Below the pieces are notes generated by a model that ran no database searches, was not told where the DNA came from, and was given only the letters and a program-made list of their open reading frames with translations. Shown piece after piece: positions 1 to 8,652 of a stretch of DNA of 45,711 nucleotides. This DNA comes from CAZOZP01 sp964584325. GTDB taxonomy: Bacteria > Bacteroidota > Ignavibacteria > Ignavibacteriales > Melioribacteraceae. The position numbers were made by a program, and so were the translations under genes. The number at the start of each line of letters is the position of its first letter. Within the stretch, counting starts at the first letter, position 1. Location of the stretch: NCBI GenBank assembly GCA_964584325.1, contig CAZOZP010000027.1, forward strand, positions 1 to 45,711, in the 5' to 3' direction.

Positions 1-338
1 ATTCCGATTGGTGCCATTGGAAGATCATGTATATGCAGAAAATCCGGATGAATGCGCAAAACATTTTTTATTACAACAAACAAAAATCGCGGATTAAGAA
101 AAAAAGGATAATTTAATATTTTGTTAAACTCTTTTTTTGTAAATAAAGCTTTTATTCTTACAATTTCACATAACGGAAAAGACGGGTTTTTATTCTTTTC
201 ATATTGATTACATATAACAGTTATTTCATATTTATTTTGATATAAGCTCGTTATCTCTTTTTCTAATCTTATATCAGGAGGGAATACTGTTTGAGAAAGC
301 ATTAGGATTTTTTTATGTGAAGATATTATTTTACTCAT
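1..338 (-). CDS. Glycosyltransferase family 4, N-terminal part (cut by window start)
   Basis: An open frame starts with ATG at 338 and runs off the left edge after 112 codons without a stop. The protein begins MSKIISSHKKILMLSQTVFP, followed by PPDIRLEKEI and, near the edge, the segment HPDFLHIHDLPMAPIG. The pattern ILMLSQ...PPDIRLEKE followed by a D-x-x-HIHDLP step is typical of the acceptor-binding N-terminal Rossmann domain of GT-B family 4 enzymes. It is cytoplasmic and probably adds a sugar to the lipid-linked repeat unit made by this locus. It is the last visible gene of the AT-rich polysaccharide cassette. About 195 bases with no recognised gene separate it from the acyltransferase gene. 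The donor and acceptor sugars cannot be told. Confidence 0.7.
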   Translation of the reverse strand, partial: MSKIISSHKKILMLSQTVFPPDIRLEKEITSLYQNKYEITVICNQYEKNKNPSFPLCEIVRIKALFTKKEFNKILNYPFFLNPRFLFVVIKNVLRIHPDFLHIHDLPMAPIG

Positions 339-533
339 CGTAACTCACGAGATTATTTAATTGAAATAAAAAATACATTTTGGTTGACCCTTAAAAATCC
401 TTTTCATTTATTTTTAGCGTCTCTCATTAACTTTGCTTCACGATTGTTATCGTAATATCTGAGTTAGAGCCCTTTTGGTTGATTGATTTAAGAAAAAAGA
501 TTAATTAGAGTTCAAACATAGATACCAATAATT

Positions 534-1622
534 CTACGAAAATTTTTTAACTCTATCCTGTCTTATTTTGTCAATCCTTTTTGCAATAAGTTCATTAAGT
601 ATAATTGAAAATACAATCGAAATAGTCGTTAAATTTAGCCCCAAATTACCATATGAAGTAAAGTTAAATTCCTTCATACAATTCAAAACCAATATGTGTG
701 AAATATAAATAGGATAAGATAATTCCCCGATATAAATATCTTTCGTCCAATTTTTTGTTAGAATAAAAATAAAAGGCAAAGATATAAAAAATATTAATAA
801 GTATAGATAAATTTTACCTGGGAAAGGTATATAATTATAAAAAAGCGTGAATAATAAAACATTAACCCATACTATTTTCAGATACAAAAGTTTAATTTCG
901 ATTTTTTTGATATACTTATAAACATGATAAGATATAATACCTAATAAAAAGAACACTAATTCGGTTGGGAAAAAACGATATGACCAAGGATCGTCACCCA
1001 ATCCAAAATAAAAAGATAAAACCACCCGTAATAATAAAGTGAGTACAATTAATAAAAGAATAAACTTTAATTTCCGTTTAACCAGAAATGGAGCAATTAA
1101 ATAAAAAGTTATTTCAACTCCAATAGTCCAGGCTTGTGGAATAAATAAGAACTCATACAACATCGGACTGGTTTCTCTAAAATTATGAGTAAAGAATAGA
1201 TTTCCAGTTAATGTGTTTAATCCTAAAAACATTACGATATCCTGCAAAAAAAGGAATACATTTGTAAATATTAAAAATATTAAACTTACAAGACTCATAT
1301 TGTCAAAATATGTTACATAATGGCTAAAACTGCCAAGATTTTTACCATCTGAGAACATTGCAATAATTAACGAACAAATAATCGTCAATAATAGAACAGT
1401 CCAATAAACCGGGAAAAGTCTTAAAAATCTATTTGAAATAAACAACTTATAGGATCCACTCCCTCCAATATACTTTTCATTTAGAATTAAAGTCATATAG
1501 AAACCTGAAATTATGTAAAATGTTTGCACGGCAATTTGACCACCAACAAACTTAAATCCATAAATCGAACTGGAGTGCGCCAGTACAACAGTTATTGCTA
1601 AAATAATTCTTAATAATCCCAT
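534..1622 (-). CDS. Acyltransferase 3 family membrane protein (sugar O-acylation)
   Basis: This 362-residue integral membrane protein has the usual length for the family and about ten hydrophobic segments. The N-terminus MGLLRIILAITVVLAHSSSI carries the first helix with the family His (LAH, residue 16). It is followed by AVQTFYIISGFYMTLIL and NRFLRLFPVYW, the R-x-x-R-x-x-P-x-Y/W region typical of OafA-like acyltransferase 3 proteins. Known members move acetyl or other acyl groups across the inner membrane onto surface sugars. In this cassette it most likely acylates the O-antigen or exopolysaccharide repeat unit. Base composition is very AT-rich, like the neighbouring glycosyltransferases. 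The acceptor position cannot be predicted. Confidence 0.85.
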   Translation of the reverse strand: MGLLRIILAITVVLAHSSSIYGFKFVGGQIAVQTFYIISGFYMTLILNEKYIGGSGSYKLFISNRFLRLFPVYWTVLLLTIICSLIIAMFSDGKNLGSFSHYVTYFDNMSLVSLIFLIFTNVFLFLQDIVMFLGLNTLTGNLFFTHNFRETSPMLYEFLFIPQAWTIGVEITFYLIAPFLVKRKLKFILLLIVLTLLLRVVLSFYFGLGDDPWSYRFFPTELVFFLLGIISYHVYKYIKKIEIKLLYLKIVWVNVLLFTLFYNYIPFPGKIYLYLLIFFISLPFIFILTKNWTKDIYIGELSYPIYISHILVLNCMKEFNFTSYGNLGLNLTTISIVFSIILNELIAKRIDKIRQDRVKKFS

Positions 1623-1687
1623 ATCTCAATTTTTTATTTTATTAACCTTGATCTTTCAAAAGAAATAATATGTTTTCAACTATATAC

Positions 1688-2629
1688 TCAGAATGTATTT
1701 TTTGGATATACAACTAACAATCTCAAATAATAGAATGACCTTACGATGAGTTCCTTTTTAAGTAAAACAAACCCTAGAAATAGGAAAATAGGGATCCTGA
1801 TTAATATCCCCAAATAATGTATAATTATGGCAATAAGAAATTGACAAAATGAAAAGTGTTTTTGATAATACTTTATATATGCAATAAATTCCAATCTGTA
1901 TTTGTTCCAGAGATTTTTTTTTATAGTTGTGCCTTTTAAATGTATTAAAGAAGTTTCAGGGAAATAGATTACTTGACCACCTTGTTTTTTAAATCGATAG
2001 CATAGATCTGTTTCTTCATTATAAAAAAAGAATCTCTCATCAAATCCTCCCAACATTTGAAATTCCTTTTTTGGACCAAAAATAAAAGCACCTGTAACAA
2101 CATCAACTTTTGTAGTAGTATTAATTCTCTTATTCATTAAATGATATTTATTAAACCATTTATTTTTAGGGAATAATAAATACATACCAAAATTTGATGT
2201 AACAAGATTCAAGAGAGAAGGATAATCATAAACAGAATATTGTAATGTAAGATCGGAGTTTAATAACTTACAGCCAATTAATGAAGGAATATCTAATGAA
2301 ACTGCATAGTCATATATTTTTTTTAATGTATTTTCAATGAATATAGTATCATTATTTAAAAATAAAACAAATTCACCGTTCGCTATCTTCAATCCCTGAT
2401 TATTGGCAGCAGCGAAACCTAAATTCTCAAGATTCCTTATTAAACGAATATTTTTATATTCATCTTTAATGAATGATATATCTGCTTCACTACTACTATT
2501 ATCAACTATGATAATTTCATAACCGATATCTTGAGAATAATTTTCCAATGATTTTATGCACTGTTTAATTAACTCAATAGATTTGTAATTAATGATAATA
2601 ATTGAAATTTGAATGGAATCAACTGGCAT
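1688..2629 (-). CDS. Glycosyltransferase family 2 (WbbL/rhamnosyltransferase-like)
   Basis: A 313-residue GT-A fold enzyme. The N-terminal nucleotide-binding strand is ISIIIINYKS, followed by IIIVDNSSS, LENLGFAAANNQG and the metal-binding FLNNDT (the DxD equivalent, near residue 93). Further on, GGFDERFFFYNEETDLCYR is the catalytic-base and acceptor region typical of the WbbL-like subgroup. The C-terminus has one or two hydrophobic segments (about residues 260-290) that probably hold it to the membrane. The start ATG overlaps the upstream glycosyltransferase stop as TAATG, which suggests translational coupling. Rhamnose is a common donor for this subgroup and rmlB is nearby, but donor identity is inference. 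Confidence 0.88.
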   Translation of the reverse strand: MPVDSIQISIIIINYKSIELIKQCIKSLENYSQDIGYEIIIVDNSSSEADISFIKDEYKNIRLIRNLENLGFAAANNQGLKIANGEFVLFLNNDTIFIENTLKKIYDYAVSLDIPSLIGCKLLNSDLTLQYSVYDYPSLLNLVTSNFGMYLLFPKNKWFNKYHLMNKRINTTTKVDVVTGAFIFGPKKEFQMLGGFDERFFFYNEETDLCYRFKKQGGQVIYFPETSLIHLKGTTIKKNLWNKYRLEFIAYIKYYQKHFSFCQFLIAIIIHYLGILIRIPIFLFLGFVLLKKELIVRSFYYLRLLVVYPKNTF

Positions 2630-3846
2630 TAAGCACTCTTTATATTAATAAGCTTATTACAATTATCTATCACGATTTTACAATTAATTTTTGAATCAAA
2701 AAGATTGTTAGCTTTTTGAAATCCATTTTCACCTAATGCTGTTTTTAATTTGTTATCATCGATTAGTGTTTGAATAGCTAAGACTAGTTCAGTCACATTA
2801 TTATGTTGATAAAACAACCCATTAATACCTTCATCAACATATTCTCGGATATGAGGGAAATCAGAGACTATTACTGGTTTTTTCTCATTCCAAGCTTCAA
2901 TAATTGGTCTGGAAAAATGTGAAGTAGTATTACATGACAACATAATGTCGCAGATTTGAATCAACTCGGAAATATCTGAAAGTTCATCAATAATAAGCAG
3001 ATTATTTGACAACTCTTTAACTTTAATATAATCAAAACAGTCATTAGCGTACTGAATATTGTCTTTACCAATAGTGTTTTGGTTCCCAACTAAAATAAAT
3101 AAAATATCATTTCTTATTTTGCTAATATTTTCCACTGCTTTCAAAAATACTTTAGTACCTTTAATCCTGGAAAATCCCCCAACAAACAGTACTATGTTTT
3201 TATTTTTCGGAATATTATATTCAGTAAATATTGTATTATTATTTTTCTTAGAATTATTCATTAAGTCATTCAAAAATTCTCTAACTAATACTATTTTCTT
3301 CCCATAATATTTTGTCCTTGGATTAATTAGTTGTGATGCTTCATTTTTGCTAATTACAAATACAATATCATTGAACTTTAGCAGTAAAAATCTTATTAAC
3401 TTTCCCAATAAACCTGACTTGCCTTTTCGATATTGTCCTCTAACATATGTAATTGAAGGAGTTTTTGTAAAATAACCCGCAATAGCAAATTGCAATAAAA
3501 CATATTCATTTATAAATATTATATCAGGTTTATGCAATATAATTATTTTAATTGCGAAAAATATCCCAGTAAAAAATCTCTTAATAATAAGAAGACAAGC
3601 ATAAATTCCTATTACACTAAAAAAGCTGTAATCGTTTGAATTACTAATATTAAGAGTAAATATTTTATTAAAAGATATTATTTGATCAGAAAACGCACTT
3701 AAATGAGAAAATATTTCTCTGTTCTTATTAGTATATATGATGATCTGAAATCCATTTTTCTTAAGTTCATCGAGAATAAATACTAAGCTCTTTGTAGAAC
3801 CGGAAAAACGTTCATCGTGATCAAAGATTAATATTTTTTTATTCAT
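2629..3846 (-). CDS. Glycosyltransferase family 4
   Basis: A 405-residue GT-B enzyme. The N-terminal half begins KILIFDHDERFSGSTKSLVF, with the GS-x-x-S-L acceptor-side motif. The C-terminal half has VLFVGGFSRIKGTKVFLKA, the donor-binding strand and helix of the family. It is followed by SRPIIEAWNEKKPVIVSDFP, the E-x7-E-like donor sugar motif region, and EYVDEGINGLFY. It is cytosolic and probably adds one sugar to the undecaprenyl-linked repeat unit. It overlaps the preceding glycosyltransferase (ATGA) and the following one (TAATG), so the three are probably translated as a unit. The sugar donor cannot be assigned. Confidence 0.88.
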   Translation of the reverse strand: MNKKILIFDHDERFSGSTKSLVFILDELKKNGFQIIIYTNKNREIFSHLSAFSDQIISFNKIFTLNISNSNDYSFFSVIGIYACLLIIKRFFTGIFFAIKIIILHKPDIIFINEYVLLQFAIAGYFTKTPSITYVRGQYRKGKSGLLGKLIRFLLLKFNDIVFVISKNEASQLINPRTKYYGKKIVLVREFLNDLMNNSKKNNNTIFTEYNIPKNKNIVLFVGGFSRIKGTKVFLKAVENISKIRNDILFILVGNQNTIGKDNIQYANDCFDYIKVKELSNNLLIIDELSDISELIQICDIMLSCNTTSHFSRPIIEAWNEKKPVIVSDFPHIREYVDEGINGLFYQHNNVTELVLAIQTLIDDNKLKTALGENGFQKANNLFDSKINCKIVIDNCNKLINIKSA

Positions 3847-4580
3847 ATAAAAAAAGATTTAAGGTATCTAGTTACTAATAGTTTGTAAGTGAACGGATGG
3901 AAACACTTTTTGTGCCGCGAAATTACTTTGATAATCTCTTTTACTTGTTGACGACTAAGACTTAATGTTTTATTGCTTTTGTAATATCTAAAAAAACTCA
4001 GATTAAACGGCAAATAATATATTTTGGCTATTTTTGTCATTCTCAAAAATAAATCTAAATCCATAACGACATTTAATGAAATATCAATTGGGGCTACTTT
4101 ATCCCATAATTCTTTCGTCCAAAAAGTACTTGGTTGCCTAATTATGTCTGGATCTTTTAATAACTTTTTATAAGATATTTTATCACCGCTTCTTTTACCA
4201 AGATTACTTTCGCTTTCGTCAACATATGTAATATCACCATAAAGGAAGTCACAATTCTCATTACAAAATGCATTTACGATTAATTGGAAAATATTGTCAT
4301 CATAATAATCATCAGAATTTAACCAGGCATAAATATCACCACTAGCCAAACTAAAGCCCTTATTTATTGCATCCCCCTGACCATCGTCTTTCTCGGAAAT
4401 CCATTTAAGGTGTTGATATTTTTTAAGAATATCCATAGTTCCATCAGTAGATCCAGCATCAACAATTATGTGTTCAAAATTACTAAAATTTTGTGTCATA
4501 ACGGATTTTATAGTACGCTCAATATAATGGGCTTGATTATATGAGGGAGTTATTATTGATATTTTTGGGTTTTCAGTCAA
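3843..4580 (-). CDS. Glycosyltransferase family 2 (WcaA-like)
   Basis: A 245-residue GT-A enzyme, close to the usual size of soluble family 2 transferases. It has KISIITPSYNQAHYIERTI at the N-terminus, IIVDAGSTDGT, WISEKDDGQGDAINKG and WLNSDDYY, where NSDD is the metal-binding DxD equivalent (about residue 88). RQPSTFW marks the acceptor-side loop. It lies just after the flippase gene (20-base gap) and its stop overlaps the start of the next glycosyltransferase as ATGA. It acts at the cytoplasmic face on the repeat unit. Donor and acceptor are unknown. Confidence 0.88.
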   Translation of the reverse strand: MTENPKISIITPSYNQAHYIERTIKSVMTQNFSNFEHIIVDAGSTDGTMDILKKYQHLKWISEKDDGQGDAINKGFSLASGDIYAWLNSDDYYDDNIFQLIVNAFCNENCDFLYGDITYVDESESNLGKRSGDKISYKKLLKDPDIIRQPSTFWTKELWDKVAPIDISLNVVMDLDLFLRMTKIAKIYYLPFNLSFFRYYKSNKTLSLSRQQVKEIIKVISRHKKCFHPFTYKLLVTRYLKSFFI

Positions 4581-4600
4581 TAAATCCTCTTTTAATAAAT

Positions 4601-6073
4601 TTAATGAAAAATAATTCTTTTTATAATCATTTTATACTCTTTAAATTGTTTCCAATAAAACAATGTACATAGAATCGTTATTATAATACTGCTATAATAT
4701 ATATTATGTGTAAACAATACCTGGATTAATGAGACAAAAATAACAATTTGAAATTTAATTAAACTAAAGTAACCTAAATCGATCAGATAATTAAAAAACT
4801 TCAACTCCCAATGATTTGCAATGAAACATACAATTGACAAAGTTATCAGACACTGAGAGACATAAAATCCAATAAAACTAAATTCAAATGATCCAACATA
4901 GATGGCAACAAAAACAAAAACGGAAGTAAAAATAAGATTTAAAGTTTGTAACAAAAATATTTGGAAAGATTTCCCTGCCCCAAACATAAAATAATACAAA
5001 GCAATTCCAAAATTATTAAAGGACTCGGTTGCACCCAAAATATAAAAAATCATAACTGATTTTTCAAATCCATAAAAGGATTGAATGAAAAAAGAAATTA
5101 TTATACCACCAATACCAACTGTTGAAGCACTAAAAAATTGTCCAAACTTTGAAATCTTTACTGCCTCAGTTTTCAAAAATATTGTTTGTTCTTCAAAAGT
5201 GGAAAGTATACTTGTTTTGGGAATAAGTGTTCGAAACACATTACCGAAAAGCCCTGATATTGCCACAGCAGTTCGTCTTGCAACTTCATAATAAGTCACA
5301 TAGCCACTAGGTAAATACACAGCTAAAATATACTTTACACTAGGGTCAATCATTGCTCCTGAAAAAGTGGCAAGTTGCACAAATAGAGAAAACTGAAATT
5401 GTAACCTTATTTCTTTAAAACTTAAATTATTCAAGGATATTTTTATTTCAGGACAAATTTTTCTATTGAAATAAATCAAGAGTAAAAACATAACACCAGT
5501 GGATAATGAATAACCCAAAGCTAAGTATTTAATATCAAGATGAATCAGCCAACATGTTAATACTGAGACAAGAATTAAAACATTCTGCACTATTGATACT
5601 TTTGCACTTATGTAATAATTATTAATCCCTTCTAAAACTGATCTATATGGTTTTGACAAAAAGTTAAATATAAACGAGAAACTTAGTATATAAAACACTT
5701 CTCTACTTTGATAGATCAATTTAGCTTTTATGATTTGTTCATTTGTAAGATACAAATATTCACATAAAGTAATTGCTAATGGAATCAAAATACATAATGA
5801 TATAATATATACTACATAAACACTTGAAAATAAGATATTTAGTTTTTTAAATTGAAATTTATGATAGTATTCTGCAATACTACGAATTAATGACGTAGGA
5901 AGACCAAAATCAATAAATGCCAATAAATTCCAAAAGGATAAAGCAATTATCCAAATATCGAAAATTTCATTATTATAAGTAAGTAGATTAACTTTTAACC
6001 CAACAATGGAAACAATAATTGCTAATACATATTGAAATGAAAGCCAAAATGAATTTTTAATATTATTATTCAT
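4601..6073 (-). CDS. Wzx-like polysaccharide flippase (MOP superfamily)
   Basis: A 490-residue protein with about 12-14 hydrophobic segments and little soluble sequence, as in Wzx/PST transporters. The N-terminus SFWLSFQYVLAIIVSIVGL and the next segments, with the conserved short loop FGLPTSLIRSIAEYY, fit the MOP fold, in which the first helices carry small and charged residues. Wzx proteins move undecaprenyl-linked oligosaccharides across the inner membrane. The gene lies one base after the polymerase/ligase gene and 20 bases before a glycosyltransferase, the expected setting. It is strongly AT-rich. The assignment rests on topology and context because Wzx sequences are poorly conserved. Confidence 0.82.
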   Translation of the reverse strand: MNNNIKNSFWLSFQYVLAIIVSIVGLKVNLLTYNNEIFDIWIIALSFWNLLAFIDFGLPTSLIRSIAEYYHKFQFKKLNILFSSVYVVYIISLCILIPLAITLCEYLYLTNEQIIKAKLIYQSREVFYILSFSFIFNFLSKPYRSVLEGINNYYISAKVSIVQNVLILVSVLTCWLIHLDIKYLALGYSLSTGVMFLLLIYFNRKICPEIKISLNNLSFKEIRLQFQFSLFVQLATFSGAMIDPSVKYILAVYLPSGYVTYYEVARRTAVAISGLFGNVFRTLIPKTSILSTFEEQTIFLKTEAVKISKFGQFFSASTVGIGGIIISFFIQSFYGFEKSVMIFYILGATESFNNFGIALYYFMFGAGKSFQIFLLQTLNLIFTSVFVFVAIYVGSFEFSFIGFYVSQCLITLSIVCFIANHWELKFFNYLIDLGYFSLIKFQIVIFVSLIQVLFTHNIYYSSIIITILCTLFYWKQFKEYKMIIKRIIFH

Positions 6074-6074
6074 T

Positions 6075-7481
6075 TTATTGTATTTCTTTCAAAGAAGTTA
6101 GCTTAGTTAAAGCCATATTCATACCTAAAAGAATCCCCCATAGGACAGACCCTTGCCCCCAAAACCATGCATCAGTAACAAAGAGTGAAATTGTAATATA
6201 GACCAAAGCCCAATTCAGCATAAGTATGATTTTAACATCCGTGACTCTTGAGTTAATTATAGAAATCGAAAATATTTTCTTCAGATATGTGTAAATGAAA
6301 AATAAAAAGCCAAAAAAACCTATTATACCAGTCTCTGTTAAAGCTGTTAAATATCCAATGTGTGAAGAAAGTCCTTTAACGTATTTTTTGTATATTAATT
6401 CAGGCAAAGTACTATAAATTTCAGAAGAAAACGGAAAAGAAAATGCACCAATTCCAATTATTGGATGACTTAAAAATGCATTTGCTGCTGTATGCCAAAT
6501 AAAAAATCGAGTTACTAAAGAATTACTTGTATGTCCATAGGAATCGATAATTTCTCCCTGTTTTGTAATATCTGTTGTTCTATCTGTTAAACTTGGATTT
6601 ATATAGTTTAAACCAATAAAAATGAAGAAAAACGTCAAAATTCCAAAAGTTAAAATAAATAATAGAACTTTCCTATTAAGCAAATACTTTGAATGATTAG
6701 CCATTAAAAATAGAATTAACAACGTTAATGTTAGAATGATAACAATCCATACATTTCTGGTTTGAGTTAAAAGTGAACTTAACACCATAAAGATGAATAA
6801 TGGTATTTGTATTATTCTCTTTTTGTTATCACTAAATAAAATTAGTATTGCCATCATGACAATAGCAATTCCTAAATAATCAACAAACATTATCCCGGTA
6901 AAACCAAATGATCTACGACCCGATATTAAAGCAATTATGACTTGATATATGGAATTAATAATTACCAAAGAAAAAAATATTCTTAGATTATTTTTAACAA
7001 ACTTCATCGAATGAATTGAAGCATAGGATAAGTGCATTATTACAATTAACGCAATTAAATTAAATGACAAGTACAAACTCATAACAATATTTGTGCTATT
7101 CAAATAAGAAGGAATAATTGTTAATATATAAATTAGAAGACCAAAAGTTGCAGGAGTTTTAAATTCTTTAATCTCAATTTTCTTGTAATTCAATAAATAA
7201 GAGAATACAAGTATAAAACAAAACCAAATTGCTGAACTAAAATAATAATACCTAAAATCATTAAATAGTGTTACTATCAATAATAAATAAGTCACTTTAT
7301 AATTGAGCATTACAAGTATTATTCCGGGGATAATAACAATGAGCAATTGCATAACAACACTATCGCCAGTTAGTTTAAAAAGATAAAATACTGGCATAAA
7401 CAATAAAACTGCTGTCAATAGTATAGTATTGTTATTATTCAATACATTTAACTTATTGTATATCAAAACTATCCTATTCAA
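6075..7481 (-). CDS. O-antigen ligase/polymerase family membrane protein (Wzy/WaaL-like)
   Basis: A 468-residue integral membrane protein with about 11-12 hydrophobic segments and one large extracytoplasmic loop (about residues 295-380). The segment SLLTQTRNVWIVIILTL contains the conserved T-R-x-x-W of the O-antigen ligase family. HPIIGIGAFSF and the late HIGYLTALTETGIIGFFGF match the loop and following helix, with the H...E-x-G-I-x-G signature. Such proteins either polymerise repeat units (Wzy) or ligate glycan to an acceptor (WaaL), and sequence alone does not separate the two. Position next to flippase and chain-length genes favours a Wzy role. Six bases separate it from the upstream gene. 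Confidence 0.83.
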   Translation of the reverse strand: MNRIVLIYNKLNVLNNNNTILLTAVLLFMPVFYLFKLTGDSVVMQLLIVIIPGIILVMLNYKVTYLLLIVTLFNDFRYYYFSSAIWFCFILVFSYLLNYKKIEIKEFKTPATFGLLIYILTIIPSYLNSTNIVMSLYLSFNLIALIVIMHLSYASIHSMKFVKNNLRIFFSLVIINSIYQVIIALISGRRSFGFTGIMFVDYLGIAIVMMAILILFSDNKKRIIQIPLFIFMVLSSLLTQTRNVWIVIILTLTLLILFLMANHSKYLLNRKVLLFILTFGILTFFFIFIGLNYINPSLTDRTTDITKQGEIIDSYGHTSNSLVTRFFIWHTAANAFLSHPIIGIGAFSFPFSSEIYSTLPELIYKKYVKGLSSHIGYLTALTETGIIGFFGFLFFIYTYLKKIFSISIINSRVTDVKIILMLNWALVYITISLFVTDAWFWGQGSVLWGILLGMNMALTKLTSLKEIQ

Positions 7482-7487
7482 TAACTT

Positions 7488-8648
7488 TTATCTGAAAAGA
7501 TTTTCGCGTATAAAAACAATTTTGGAACTCGAACTTGATTTAATGATACTATATATAAACTGAAGTACAATACTCAAAGAAATTATTGAAAATGTAATTA
7601 GTAAAGCAAAGACCAATCGAGGTGGGTAACTCTTTTTTTCTGGTTCTTTCGCTATATCAATTATTTGTAAAACGGGAATGTTTTTCACCTCATCATATTT
7701 TGCTTGTTCATAAACTGGAATTATAAATTGAAGCATTGTATTATATATTTCAACATTTCTATATAACCGTAAATAATCAACTGCTTTTTCCGGAAGTTCT
7801 TCTAAAGGCAACAATAATCCATTCTTTGTCCCTTTTTTCTTTAGTAAATCAATTTTACTCCCTAACTCTGATACTTCTCGATTAATTAAATTAACCTTAT
7901 GATTCCCTTTGGTTAATAAACTTTCTAATACAGACTTTTCTACTTCCTTATTAATTAATTGAGATTCAAGCATCGCATAGGCAGCTAAACTAGTTTTTAT
8001 CTGTTCATTAGCATCAAGTACATTAGTATTTTTTTGAAATGTCTTTAATTCATTCTCAGCCTTAAATAATTCGTTTTTTATTTCTAAATATCGTTTTTCT
8101 AGAAACATTCGATTATCTTTCGATTTCTTAATATTTAGATCAATGACAGCATCATTGCATTTATTAACAATATAGTTTGTCATAGCAGCTGATTTAGTTG
8201 CTGAAGAAGCACGAACTCGAACCTGATAGGCACCTTCATTAGTTTCTTCAGCAGTGATATTAGATTTTAATATTTCTATTGCCTTTTGTTTTTCATCAGT
8301 ACCAAAATCACTCATCAAATTATATTTTGAAATTAAATCTTCAAGATTTGTTCTACTAAAAATTAATGTTGTAAACAAATCATATTTTTCAGAGCTTTTT
8401 AAACCACCTAACCCAATTCCACCTAATGATAAATCTCCTATATTCTTAGTTAAACTTGCAATTGGGTTGAAATTATTCTCATCACTGGCAATTATAATTG
8501 AAGTTGCCTCGAATTGTGGGGGTATAAAATAATAAACTCCTAAATATGATAGAATCAAACACACTGATGTTGTCACTATAATAATTTTTTTTCGTTTTAA
8601 TATAAAAATAATTATTTCAAACAAATCAAATCCTCTATATTCTGCCAT
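7488..8648 (-). CDS. Wzz-like chain-length determinant protein
   Basis: The preferred start is ATG at 8648 (MAEYRGFDLFEI), four bases after the export-gene stop and preceded by an AAGGAT ribosome site. A longer reading from 8684 would overlap the upstream gene and add 12 unlikely residues. The 386-residue product has a transmembrane helix at about residues 20-42 followed by the Wzz feature FIPPQFEATSIIIAS. A long charged, helical periplasmic segment spans about residues 170-260, and a second membrane helix lies near the end after SYPPRLVFALLITF, with the usual Pro-rich entry. It lacks the C-terminal tyrosine kinase of Wzc proteins. Known members set polymer length together with Wzy and the export protein. 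It is AT-rich like the genes downstream of it. Confidence 0.87.
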   Translation of the reverse strand: MAEYRGFDLFEIIIFILKRKKIIIVTTSVCLILSYLGVYYFIPPQFEATSIIIASDENNFNPIASLTKNIGDLSLGGIGLGGLKSSEKYDLFTTLIFSRTNLEDLISKYNLMSDFGTDEKQKAIEILKSNITAEETNEGAYQVRVRASSATKSAAMTNYIVNKCNDAVIDLNIKKSKDNRMFLEKRYLEIKNELFKAENELKTFQKNTNVLDANEQIKTSLAAYAMLESQLINKEVEKSVLESLLTKGNHKVNLINREVSELGSKIDLLKKKGTKNGLLLPLEELPEKAVDYLRLYRNVEIYNTMLQFIIPVYEQAKYDEVKNIPVLQIIDIAKEPEKKSYPPRLVFALLITFSIISLSIVLQFIYSIIKSSSSSKIVFIRENLFR

Positions 8649-8652
8649 ATCC

